A stretch of 64,000 nucleotides of DNA. It comes from Pseudolactococcus chungangensis CAU 28 = DSM 22330 (lineage in GTDB: Bacteria; Bacillota; Bacilli; Lactobacillales; Streptococcaceae). This document shows, piece by piece, positions 1 through 7,233 of this stretch (the stretch's first letter is position 1; the number at the start of each line of letters is the position of its first letter). The stretch covers positions 35,698-99,697 of the forward strand of contig NZ_JXJT01000007.1 of assembly GCF_002441885.1 (NCBI RefSeq). Direction: 5' to 3'. Below the pieces are notes generated by a model that was not told the origin of the DNA, ran no database searches, and was given only the letters and a program-made list of their open reading frames with translations. The translations under genes were made by a program, and so were the position numbers.

Positions 1-1016
1 ATGTTGACATGGATGCCTTTTTTGCGTCAATTGAAGAGCGAGATAATCCAGAATTAAAAGGAAAACCTGTCGTCATTGCTAAAAATCCTTTAGAAACTGG
101 TGGGCGTGGCGTCGTCTCAACGGCAAACTATGCAGCAAGAAAATACGGCATTCATTCTGCCATGTCGGCGAAAGAAGCTTACGAACTTTGTCCGCAAGCC
201 GTTTTTGTATCGGGTAACTATGCACGTTATCAAGAGGTTTCACGCCAGATGCATGACATTTTTCATCGCTATACTGATGAGGTTGAGGGCATGGCCTTAG
301 ATGAGGCTTATCTGGATGTGACGGTGAATAAAATCAATGCAGCGAGTGCTGTTAAGATAGCTAAGATGATTCAGCATGATATTTTTACTGAACTTCATTT
401 AACAAGCTCTGCAGGTGTTTCTTATAACAAATTTTTGGCTAAAATTGCTTCTGATATTGAGAAACCAAAAGGCTTGACTTTGATTGCACCAGAGGATGCT
501 TTGGATTTTTTAGCAGAACTATCGGTCAAAAAATTCCATGGTGTAGGGGAAAAAACAGCTGAAAAGTTGGAAGCTTTAGGTATCACTGAAGGAGGGGATA
601 TTCAAAAGAGCTCCCCACAATATTTAGCGGAAAAATTAGGTGTTTTTGGCTGGGAGCTCTACCTAAAAGCTAATGGTATCCATAATGTGCCTGTTAAGCC
701 TAATCGAATTAGAAAGTCAGTGGGGAAAGAAAAAACTTATGGTAAACTGCTTTATTTAGAGGCAGATATCAAGGCTGAAGTGAGTAAATTATCGGAAAAA
801 GTGGGCATGATTTTACAAGAGAAGCAGCTGAAGGGTCATATTGTCGTGATTAAAATACGTTATGCTGACTTTACGACTTTTACCAAGCGCCTATCTTTAG
901 ATGATAAAGTAGATGATGTTTATCTAATTGATCAAAGTGCGCAAAAATTATTGGATGTTGCCTTACGTGATAATGTGGGTATTCGTCTTTTAGGGGTGAC
1001 AGTGACAGGGCTTTGA
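1..1016 (+). CDS. dinB: DNA polymerase IV (Y-family), 5' end cut by window
   Basis: Error-prone translesion polymerase that extends primers past damaged template bases. The reading frame is open to the first base, so the start codon lies outside the window; only a few N-terminal residues are missing. The catalytic metal-binding signatures are visible: VDMDAFFAS at the beginning and LDEAYLDVT around residue 100. The helix-hairpin-helix region (FHGVGEKTAEKLEALGI) follows near residue 180 and the little-finger domain fills the C-terminal third. Length fits the family (about 350 residues). A weak palindrome at 1081-1113 lies between this gene and the convergent comC-like gene. Confidence 0.95.
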   Translation, partial: VDMDAFFASIEERDNPELKGKPVVIAKNPLETGGRGVVSTANYAARKYGIHSAMSAKEAYELCPQAVFVSGNYARYQEVSRQMHDIFHRYTDEVEGMALDEAYLDVTVNKINAASAVKIAKMIQHDIFTELHLTSSAGVSYNKFLAKIASDIEKPKGLTLIAPEDALDFLAELSVKKFHGVGEKTAEKLEALGITEGGDIQKSSPQYLAEKLGVFGWELYLKANGIHNVPVKPNRIRKSVGKEKTYGKLLYLEADIKAEVSKLSEKVGMILQEKQLKGHIVVIKIRYADFTTFTKRLSLDDKVDDVYLIDQSAQKLLDVALRDNVGIRLLGVTVTGL

Positions 1017-1108
1017 AAAACGATTAGAACAGGAATAGTAGTTGCTGCTAAGAACCTTGAAAAAAATTAAAAGAATGCCTAATAACTGAATTTTATCAAA
1101 AGAATTAG

Positions 1109-1774
1109 TTATTGCAGCATCATTTTTAAACAGAAGTGGCACAGATAGCTGAGAAATAAAAAAGGGAGGAAAGGTATTTCTGCCTTTCTTTGTTTGGGGT
1201 TGAAAGCATAGTAAAGAAGTCCGCTAAGACTTGCCCAAAATAGACAAAGTGTTAACTGGAAAAAATCGGCAGAAAATGAGACTAAACTTAAATAAAGCCA
1301 GTCTCCACTACCCATTTTGAGAGAAAAAAGTTCTGTCACAATTGCAATGAGAATACACGATAAAACGCCTATATTGTAAGGACAAGTGAAACTCAGGAGC
1401 GCAAAAAAGATGAGCCATATCCCCAAAGGAAAAGCATGAGTTTTGAGGTCAAATCCAACCATTAAGAAAGAGGCGAGGCAAATCAAAGAAAAAGTGAGAT
1501 CAACTTTTTCTAACCAACCCATGACAAACAAAACACCACATGCTAACTCTAAAATACTATACCAACAGGTTAATTTTATCTTGCAATATCGGCATCTCGC
1601 ACCGTTAATAAGTTGAGAAATAATAGGAATCAAATCTCGCCAAATTAGGATTTGACCGCAGTTTAAGCAATGAGATCTAGGACGTACGATGGAATGTTCC
1701 GGTAAGCGATCAATCATCAAACCAAAGAAAGAACCCCAAATTGTACCAAGTGTAAAAATTAAGAAAATAGTCAT
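1109..1774 (-). CDS. comC: prepilin peptidase (type IV leader peptidase family)
   Basis: Membrane aspartyl protease that cleaves and methylates type IV pilin-like precursors, in this lineage the competence pseudopilins (ComGC and others). Visible features: N-terminal membrane segment with GSFFGLMIDRLP, two CxxC pairs in the cytoplasmic zinc loop (CLNCG and CRYCK), and the two catalytic Asp contexts (GFDLKTHAFP and GSGDWLY). The 221-residue length is normal. Just upstream on its own strand, 1778-1785 reads TATGAATA after a T-rich stretch, one base from the competence cin-box TACGAATA, so ComX control is possible. Transcribed alone, convergent with dinB. Confidence 0.9.
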   Translation of the reverse strand: MTIFLIFTLGTIWGSFFGLMIDRLPEHSIVRPRSHCLNCGQILIWRDLIPIISQLINGARCRYCKIKLTCWYSILELACGVLFVMGWLEKVDLTFSLICLASFLMVGFDLKTHAFPLGIWLIFFALLSFTCPYNIGVLSCILIAIVTELFSLKMGSGDWLYLSLVSFSADFFQLTLCLFWASLSGLLYYAFNPKQRKAEIPFLPFLFLSYLCHFCLKMMLQ

Positions 1775-1777
1775 ACT

Positions 1778-1785
1778 TATTCATA
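1778..1785 (-). promoter_or_regulatory. cin-box-like element before comC
   Basis: On the minus strand the octamer TATGAATA, preceded by TTTTTTCG, ends four bases before the comC start codon. It differs in one position from the ComX (late competence sigma factor) box TACGAATA of streptococci and lactococci. No ordinary -10/-35 pair fits as well. Inference only. Confidence 0.4.
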
Positions 1786-1805
1786 CGAAAAAAGAACCTA
1801 AATAT

Positions 1806-1834
1806 TTGATAAAATACTGATTTTTTTCTATAAT
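1806..1834 (+). promoter_or_regulatory. dps promoter
   Basis: TTGATA (1806-1811), 17-bp spacer, TATAAT (1829-1834). It gives a leader of roughly 130 nt before dps. No clear peroxide-repressor palindrome was recognised in it. Confidence 0.7.
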
Positions 1835-1972
1835 GAAATTGTTAGGGTGGTCTTTATAGATGTTAATTAAAGATAACCTTGAGCAAATGTTTCTGATTTA
1901 ATCAACTTAGCAAGAGACTTTGTAAGTAGTAACTTTTTGAAAATTACTTATAGGTTCTGATGGAGGAGAAAA

Positions 1973-2434
1973 ATGTCTAGAGAAAAAACGAAAGCAGTTT
2001 TGAATCAATCCGTTGCAGACTTATCAAAAGCAGCCGCTTTGGTGCATCAAGTACATTGGTACTTACGCGGCCCTGGCTTTATGAAATTACATCCTAAAAT
2101 GGATGAATTAATGGACGGTCTAAATAGTCATTTAGATGTTTTGTCAGAACGATTAATTACTATTGGTGGTTCTCCAGTCTCAACATTGAAAGAATTTGAT
2201 GAGTTATCAAAGATTGAGCTTGAAACTGCTACTTGGGATAAAACGACAGAGGAACGTTTGACAGAAGTTGTTAAAGCTTACAAATATTTGTCAGATCTTT
2301 TCCAAGATGGTGTCCATGCAACAGATGAAGAAGATGACGATGTCACAAATGGTCTCTTTGCTGATGCTAAAGGTGATATTGAAAAAACAATTTGGATGTT
2401 AGAATCTGAACTTGGAGTAGCACCAGGATTGTAA
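1973..2434 (+). CDS. dps: Dps-family ferritin-like DNA-binding/iron-storage protein
   Basis: Forms dodecameric shells that oxidise and store Fe(II) and protect DNA from peroxide. The inter-subunit ferroxidase residues are visible: His25/His28 (VHQVHWYL), His40 and Asp44 (KLHPKMDE), and Asp55/Glu59 (HLDVLSER). The GGSP motif follows. At 153 residues it is slightly short of the streptococcal Dpr class. The strong Shine-Dalgarno GGAGGAG lies about 6 bases before ATG. It is monocistronic: own promoter at 1806-1834 and a terminator at 2451-2478. Confidence 0.93.
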   Translation: MSREKTKAVLNQSVADLSKAAALVHQVHWYLRGPGFMKLHPKMDELMDGLNSHLDVLSERLITIGGSPVSTLKEFDELSKIELETATWDKTTEERLTEVVKAYKYLSDLFQDGVHATDEEDDDVTNGLFADAKGDIEKTIWMLESELGVAPGL

Positions 2435-2450
2435 TGAAATAATAAAAATA

Positions 2451-2478
2451 AAAAACTCGTTAGTGGCGAGTTTTTTTT
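2451..2478 (+). terminator. dps terminator
   Basis: Stem AAAAACTCG / CGAGTTTTT with a 7-nt loop followed by a T run. Confidence 0.9.
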
Positions 2479-2537
2479 GTCATAGATCAGAAAAAATCAA
2501 TCCGTTAAAAAATCTAAGAAAGTCTTTAAATTCATGT

Positions 2538-2566
2538 TTGAAAATGTTTTCAATATATGATAAAAT
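2538..2566 (+). promoter_or_regulatory. yqgQ-glk promoter, near-leaderless
   Basis: TTGAAA (2538-2543), 17-bp spacer ending in TGA, TAAAAT (2561-2566). The ATG at 2575 is only eight bases from the -10, so the transcript should start at or within two bases of the start codon, leaving no room for a ribosome-binding site. Confidence 0.75.
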
Positions 2567-2574
2567 GTGGAAGG

Positions 2575-2805
2575 ATGAAAACTTTATATGATGTTCAGGA
2601 ATTTTTGAAAAAGCATGGTTATATTAACCTTTTTAGCAATCGACTTGATGCTATTTTTTTCATGGCACAGGAGCTAAAGACTTTATACGATGCTGGCTTG
2701 ATTCCAGATCAAAAGGATTATTTTACCGCAGACTTAATTCTACGGCGAGAACACAGACTTGAAAGTGAGAAAAAGACTTATGACGAAAAAAATTATCGGG
2801 ATTGA
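2575..2805 (+). CDS. yqgQ: YqgQ family (DUF910) small protein
   Basis: A 76-residue cytosolic protein of the YqgQ/DUF910 family, which in Bacillus and streptococci sits directly in front of glucokinase; its biochemical role is unknown. The family pattern is visible: start MKTLYDVQEFLKKHGYI, then ELKTLYDAGLI. An in-frame start further upstream is possible but would lie inside the promoter, so the ATG at 2575 is preferred. The 3' end overlaps glk by 26 bases, which suggests coupled translation. Confidence 0.85.
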   Translation: MKTLYDVQEFLKKHGYINLFSNRLDAIFFMAQELKTLYDAGLIPDQKDYFTADLILRREHRLESEKKTYDEKNYRD

Positions 2806-3763
2806 CCTTGGTGGTACGACGATTAAATTTGGCATCTTGACAGTAGCTGGTGAAGTTCAGGATAAATGGGCAATTGAGACTAATATTATCGGCAATGGTC
2901 AACAAATCGTGCCTGATATCATTGCGTCTATCAATCATCGTTTAGATTTGTATAAACTTGATAAAGCTGACTTTTTAGGTATTGGTATGGGCTCTCCTGG
3001 TTCTGTTGATATTGTCAAAAATACAGTCATTGGTGCCTATAACTTGGGATGGGAAACTCTACAAGAAGTAGGTGCAACTATTGAAGCAGGTATCGGTCTA
3101 CCATTCGCTATTGATAACGATGCTAATGTTGCCGCTTTAGGCGAACGTTGGGTTGGTGCGGGTGAAAACAATCCGGATGTCATCTTCATGACACTAGGAA
3201 CAGGTGTTGGTGGCGGTATCATAGCAGCTGGTAATCTGATTCATGGTGTTGCTGGTGCTGGTGGAGAAATTGGTCATGTCACTGTTGATACAAGTTCAGA
3301 TGCTTTTGCTTGCACTTGCGGTAAAGCAGGCTGTCTAGAAACTGTTGCGTCAGCAACAGGTGTTGTTCGTGTTGCCCGTAAACTCGCTGAGGAATATGAA
3401 GGTGAGTCTGCGATTAAAGCAGCGATTGATAACGGTGACGCTGTAAGCTCAAAAGATATTTTTGTAGCGGCTGAAGCAGCTGATAAATTTGCTGATTCAG
3501 TTGTTGAGCAAGTCGGTCAATATCTTGGATTGGCATCAGGAAATTTGGCTAATACTTTGAATCCAGATTCTATTGTTATCGGCGGTGGTGTTTCTGCTGC
3601 GGGTGAATTCTTGCGTGCACGGATTGAAAAATACTTTAATCTTTATACTTTCCCACAAGTTAGAAATTCAACTAAGATTAAAATTGCCAAACTAGGCAAT
3701 GACGCTGGGATTATTGGCGCAGCTAGCTTGGCATTGAAATTTACTGAAAATGAGGCTGTTTAA
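2780..3763 (+). CDS. glk: glucokinase (ROK family)
   Basis: Phosphorylates glucose with ATP to glucose-6-phosphate in the cytosol. Here it would also trap the free glucose released by maltose phosphorylase and the GH13 enzymes encoded later in the window. ROK features: the phosphate-binding loop IGIDLGGTTIKFG at the N terminus, IDNDANVAALGE near residue 110, GTGVGGGII, and the ROK zinc motif CTCGKAGCLE near residue 180. The start at 2780 (MTKKIIGIDLGG) is preferred because it begins directly before the ATP-binding strand. Lies in an apparent operon yqgQ-glk-rhodanese-LCP. Confidence 0.95.
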   Translation: MTKKIIGIDLGGTTIKFGILTVAGEVQDKWAIETNIIGNGQQIVPDIIASINHRLDLYKLDKADFLGIGMGSPGSVDIVKNTVIGAYNLGWETLQEVGATIEAGIGLPFAIDNDANVAALGERWVGAGENNPDVIFMTLGTGVGGGIIAAGNLIHGVAGAGGEIGHVTVDTSSDAFACTCGKAGCLETVASATGVVRVARKLAEEYEGESAIKAAIDNGDAVSSKDIFVAAEAADKFADSVVEQVGQYLGLASGNLANTLNPDSIVIGGGVSAAGEFLRARIEKYFNLYTFPQVRNSTKIKIAKLGNDAGIIGAASLALKFTENEAV

Positions 3764-3765
3764 AA

Positions 3766-4158
3766 ATGTGGTTAATTATCAATATCATACTTATCTTGGT
3801 GATAATCGCCATGTTTGCATACCCGTATATTAATAAATTTAGAATTAAATCGGTTGCTAAAATTGTCGATAATGCTGATTTTGCTGAACAAATAGTAGGT
3901 GGACAACTCATTGATTTACGTGAATCATCAGCTTTTCGGATTATCCATATTTTGGGCGCTAGGAATCTTCCTTTTTCTCAATTTGATCAAAGTATTTCAG
4001 CAATTCGTAAAGACAAAGCTGTCCTTTTATATGAGGATGCTAAGCCAGTTTTTGCTATTCGTGCTGCGCTTAAGCTCAAAAAAGCTGGCTATACTAACAT
4101 TGTTATCCTAAAAACTGGGATAAAGGGGTGGCATGGCAAAACAAAAAAAGGAGCTTGA
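3766..4158 (+). CDS. membrane-anchored rhodanese-like protein lacking the catalytic Cys
   Basis: One N-terminal membrane helix (about residues 2-21) followed by a single rhodanese fold (IDLRESSAFRIIHILGARNLP is the typical early motif; GIKGWHG near the end is the typical late motif). In active sulfurtransferases a Cys starts the loop after the central strand; here that stretch reads AVLLYEDAKPVFAIRAA and there is no cysteine in the protein. It is therefore probably not a sulfurtransferase, more likely a binding or scaffold domain. It starts 2 bases after glk, as in other streptococcal genomes where glk and a rhodanese gene are paired. Confidence 0.8.
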   Translation: MWLIINIILILVIIAMFAYPYINKFRIKSVAKIVDNADFAEQIVGGQLIDLRESSAFRIIHILGARNLPFSQFDQSISAIRKDKAVLLYEDAKPVFAIRAALKLKKAGYTNIVILKTGIKGWHGKTKKGA

Positions 4159-4164
4159 CCCCTT

Positions 4165-5103
4165 ATGGAAACAAGAAAACGACGATCGGAACGTCTATCT
4201 GAAAAAAATATAACACCCAAAAAGAAAAAAAAATACCGTGGCCTTAAAATATTTGGGCTAATCGTTTTACTGGTTTTATTGATTGGTGGCGCTATTTTTG
4301 GGAAAGCTTATTTTGATGTTAAGAATGTCATGGTCAAATCCTATCAGACAATTGATAGAAAGACGACTGCTAAACTCCCGAGTCTGAAAGAAAAGTCATC
4401 ATTTAGTTTTCTATTCTTAGGTGTTAATGACAAAACGGCAAATGATATTCTAGTTTTAACAGTTAACCCTAAAAAGAATAAGACAACTGTCATTAGTTTG
4501 AATCGAAATATTTACCTCCCTTCTGAATCGACAACTCTGAAAGAGCTTTATGGCTCTAAAGGAGCAGCAGGGGAAATTGATGCTTTGCAGACACTTTTAG
4601 GCGTTGACATTCCACGTTATATGACTTTTGACATGCGTGGGTTAGGTGATTTTGTTGAGGTTGTTGGTGGTGTTCAAGTTCAAAATGATACGCATTTTGT
4701 ATCAAGTGGTTTTGAATTTAAACCGGGAACATTAATCTTGAAAAAAGCAGATGAAGTGAAGGCATATCTCACTAAAGTTGGAGATGATGCTGATAAAGCT
4801 GAGGCAGATTTAATCGACCGTGAGCAGACTGTACTGATTGCGATTATTCCAAAATTGAAATCAGCGAATACTGTTGTTAATTACAAAAAATTTGTGAATG
4901 CTTTTGGTGATAATGTCAAGACAGACTTTGTTTTTGGCAATATTAAAGCACTTGGATTGAATTATAATGGTGTTTTAGGAAATATCACAAAAGAAAATCT
5001 TAAACCAGTAGAGACTACGATTGATGGTAAAACACAAAAAATTCTGTCAGAAGCGTTAGTCAATAAGGCTCATGATAGAATTGAAACAGCATTGAATGAG
5101 TGA
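4165..5103 (+). CDS. divergent LytR-CpsA-Psr (LCP) family protein
   Basis: LCP proteins transfer undecaprenyl-linked glycopolymers (teichoic acids, polysaccharides) onto peptidoglycan outside the membrane. This 312-residue protein has a Lys/Arg-rich cytoplasmic start, one membrane helix (about 27-49), then an LCP-like domain (FLFLGVNDKTANDILVLTVN, then KNKTTVISLNRNIYLP, then DFVEVVGGVQV). The usual arginine-aspartate pairs are eroded: canonical SDTM reads NDIL and canonical RDTYV reads RNIYL. Function may be altered. RBS AAGGAG lies before the ATG. Last gene of the yqgQ operon, followed by a strong terminator. Two canonical paralogues occur at 10657 and 36666. Confidence 0.75.
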   Translation: METRKRRSERLSEKNITPKKKKKYRGLKIFGLIVLLVLLIGGAIFGKAYFDVKNVMVKSYQTIDRKTTAKLPSLKEKSSFSFLFLGVNDKTANDILVLTVNPKKNKTTVISLNRNIYLPSESTTLKELYGSKGAAGEIDALQTLLGVDIPRYMTFDMRGLGDFVEVVGGVQVQNDTHFVSSGFEFKPGTLILKKADEVKAYLTKVGDDADKAEADLIDREQTVLIAIIPKLKSANTVVNYKKFVNAFGDNVKTDFVFGNIKALGLNYNGVLGNITKENLKPVETTIDGKTQKILSEALVNKAHDRIETALNE

Positions 5104-5126
5104 AGACTTGCTGTCAGATAGAAACT

Positions 5127-5182
5127 AAATAAATCAAAAGCTAACACTTCCTTGTTTGAAAGTGTTAGCTTTTGATTTATTT
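5127..5182. terminator. bidirectional terminator between LCP gene and phosphodiester glycosidase gene
   Basis: Perfect 23-bp inverted repeat (5127-5149 and 5160-5182) with a 10-nt loop, A/T-rich at the base so that it works on both strands. The flanking genes converge on it. Confidence 0.9.
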
Positions 5183-5214
5183 AAATTATATTATTAGTGT
5201 TGCAATAGTTTTGT

Positions 5215-6132
5215 TTATCGTAGAACGATGAAATCAGCGACAGGTCTGCCATCTTGACTTTCGAAGATTGTTTGCCCATTTAGCGACATTTGTGAAGAAC
5301 CACCACCATCTAAAACGACAAGGTTTTGTAGATTGAGGTTAGCAACTGCTGCCATAGTCCCATCGTAGCCGACACTAGTATCTGAAATGATGAGATAGAT
5401 GTTATTATCTGCATCGTTACCAATGTAAGAATGAATCATCCAGTTGACAGAGCCATCATTTGGTAAGATAACACCATCTTTGATCAGGATGCTACCAAAA
5501 CCGTAGCTTTGCTCCCCACCCTTTTTAATAATATCATCTGCTGGTGTTGTGAGGTCATACCCATTAGCTGAGCCATTTTTATTGATAACAAATGCTGCAC
5601 TGCCATAGGTAGTATTTGACCAGTTTGAAAATATCTGACCATTGTTAATTTGAAAGCCGACAATTTGACCTGTATTCATGTCAAAGCCAGAAGTATTCAT
5701 AATAAGTGAATCAGGGTACTTCGCGACGATGTCAGACATCATGAAAGTACCTGGAATTTGTGCTGCAGCTGTTTTTAAAACTTTTGGATTATTAGCACGG
5801 TAAATGGTAACACCTGGTACAGACATATCTGTGAATTTCTCAAGTTTTTGCTTGGATTTAACTTGTACCCAACCAGCCTCACCAGTATCTTCCACCTCTT
5901 TTGCGGGCGCAATTGAAACGGAGGTCGGAGGGACGATGGCATTGGGTGCTGTAGTTTTAATCGGTTTGAGTGCAGAAGAAGCGGTTTGTTTGGGTTTTAA
6001 TAAGATATAGGTAATGCTTGACCCTACTAAAAGTAAGATAATTAAAGTAATGATTAGGGGTGCTTTTTTCTTCTTTTTAGTAGTAGAAGCTGTTTTTGAG
6101 GTGTTACGTTTATATTGTTTATTTTTTTTCAT
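5215..6132 (-). CDS. phosphodiester glycosidase (NAGPA) domain membrane protein, intact copy
   Basis: 305-residue protein with a very basic cytoplasmic N terminus, a single membrane helix (about 26-45) and an extracellular NAGPA-type domain (Pfam PF09992 family). Visible landmarks are SLIMNTSGFDMNTGQIVGFQ, the NWMIHSYIGND stretch, and the glycine-rich LVVLDGGGSSQMSLNGQ. Bacterial members are linked to cleavage or modification of phosphodiester-joined sugars in surface or exopolysaccharides; the substrate is unknown here. No Shine-Dalgarno is visible. The ATG follows the stop of the upstream broken paralogue by two bases, so its translation may depend on the upstream frame. Confidence 0.8.
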   Translation of the reverse strand: MKKNKQYKRNTSKTASTTKKKKKAPLIITLIILLLVGSSITYILLKPKQTASSALKPIKTTAPNAIVPPTSVSIAPAKEVEDTGEAGWVQVKSKQKLEKFTDMSVPGVTIYRANNPKVLKTAAAQIPGTFMMSDIVAKYPDSLIMNTSGFDMNTGQIVGFQINNGQIFSNWSNTTYGSAAFVINKNGSANGYDLTTPADDIIKKGGEQSYGFGSILIKDGVILPNDGSVNWMIHSYIGNDADNNIYLIISDTSVGYDGTMAAVANLNLQNLVVLDGGGSSQMSLNGQTIFESQDGRPVADFIVLR

Positions 6133-6134
6133 AG

Positions 6135-7022
6135 TTATTTAAGAACGATAAAGTCCCCCACTTGTCGATTATCCTGACTCGGTACAATGGTTTGGCCATT
6201 CAGTCCCATTTGGGAAGCCCCCCCACCATCCATCAGAACAAGGTTTGCTAGATTGAGATTTTTAATTTGATCCATGATATTCTCATAACCAGCGTTTGTT
6301 TCACTAATCATGAGATAGAGATTATTTTGCTTATCGTTACCAATAAAACTATGAATCATCCAATTGACAGAGCCATCATTTTCTTGGACCCTGCCTTTTT
6401 TGATTAAAATTTTACCAAAACTATAAGATTGTTCAGCGCCATTTGCAAGAATTTGACTCGCAGGTGTTGAGCTATCATAAGTTGTCATAGAACCATCTTT
6501 ATTGATGATAAAGGCTTCGTGTGCCCGTTTATTTTCTCCCCAGTTGGTAAAAAGCGCACCATTATTAATTTGAAAACCTGTAATATCACCAGTTTCCATG
6601 TTAAAACCTGAAGCATTCATAATCAGAGCATCTGGATATTGTGCCATAACATCTGGTAAAATTGCTAAGGCTGGATGTTTAGAAGTCGCAGTTTTTAAAA
6701 CTTGGGGATTATGTGCTTTATAAATTTTTATATTAGCTATTGAAATATTTTGAAATTTTTCACCTCTCCCTTTGGAATGAACTTGAACCCAAGTTGCATC
6801 TCCTGTATTTTCTACTTTTCAGTGTTGTGAGAGACAACAACTGAATGAGATGTTATGACCGAGGCACTTTTTGAAGGATCCACCTTAACAGGTGAATTCT
6901 TTGTATCTCCTGTATTTTTATCAAATGGTTTGATAAAAATAACAACTAAAACGGCTAGAATCAAAACAAATGATATGGCTATGAGCAGTCCTAATCTACT
7001 TTTTTTTAGTTTTTCTTTTCAT
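6135..7022 (-). pseudogene. phosphodiester glycosidase (NAGPA) paralogue broken by two frameshifts
   Basis: Tandem paralogue of the gene at 5215-6132. Read through, it has the same plan: Lys-rich start, membrane helix (LGLLIAISFVLILAVLVVIF), linker, then VENTGDATWVQV, matching VEDTGEAGWVQV of the intact copy, and a complete C-terminal domain ending LVLMDGGGASQMGLNGQ. Two single-base lesions break it. One lies in an eight-base A tract at 7003-7010 (one base too many) and leads at once to TAG. The other is near 6818-6822 (one A too few). They cancel each other. The 170 residues from 6647 on remain open. Either a recent pseudogene or homopolymer sequencing errors. Confidence 0.75.
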
Positions 7023-7028
7023 TATTTC

Positions 7029-7057
7029 ATTATAAAGTGATTTTAGAGTTAAGTCAA
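7029..7057 (-). promoter_or_regulatory. leaderless promoter of the NAGPA gene pair
   Basis: On the minus strand TTGACT (7052-7057), 17-bp spacer, TATAAT (7029-7034), then exactly six bases (GAAATA) and the ATG at 7022. The expected +1 is the A of the start codon. Confidence 0.75.
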
Positions 7058-7096
7058 GTAAATAAGTACTGAAAACGCTTAATGTAGGCGTTCTTG

Positions 7097-7124
7097 TTGC
7101 ATTTTGTCAAAAATATGTTATACT
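7097..7124 (+). promoter_or_regulatory. typA promoter
   Basis: TTGCAT (7097-7102), 16-bp spacer ending in TGT, TATACT (7119-7124): an extended -10 promoter giving a leader of about 100 nt. Confidence 0.65.
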
Positions 7125-7233
7125 TATAAAGTTGAAATAGAATAAAGATCATCTCTAAAAAATGTTCAAGTGGCAGTGTATGAAAGTCGCATTATGATTT
7201 TTAGAAGTGATCTCAAATTATGAGGTATAAATC

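Noticed and set aside
6855..7040. 61-codon plus-strand ORF over the broken NAGPA paralogue
   Set aside because: Antisense of the pseudogene N-terminal region; no RBS and no family resemblance.
7072..7085. cre site TGAAAACGCTTAAT before typA
   Set aside because: The 3' half does not match the consensus and it sits in a weak hairpin; typA is not expected to be catabolite controlled.
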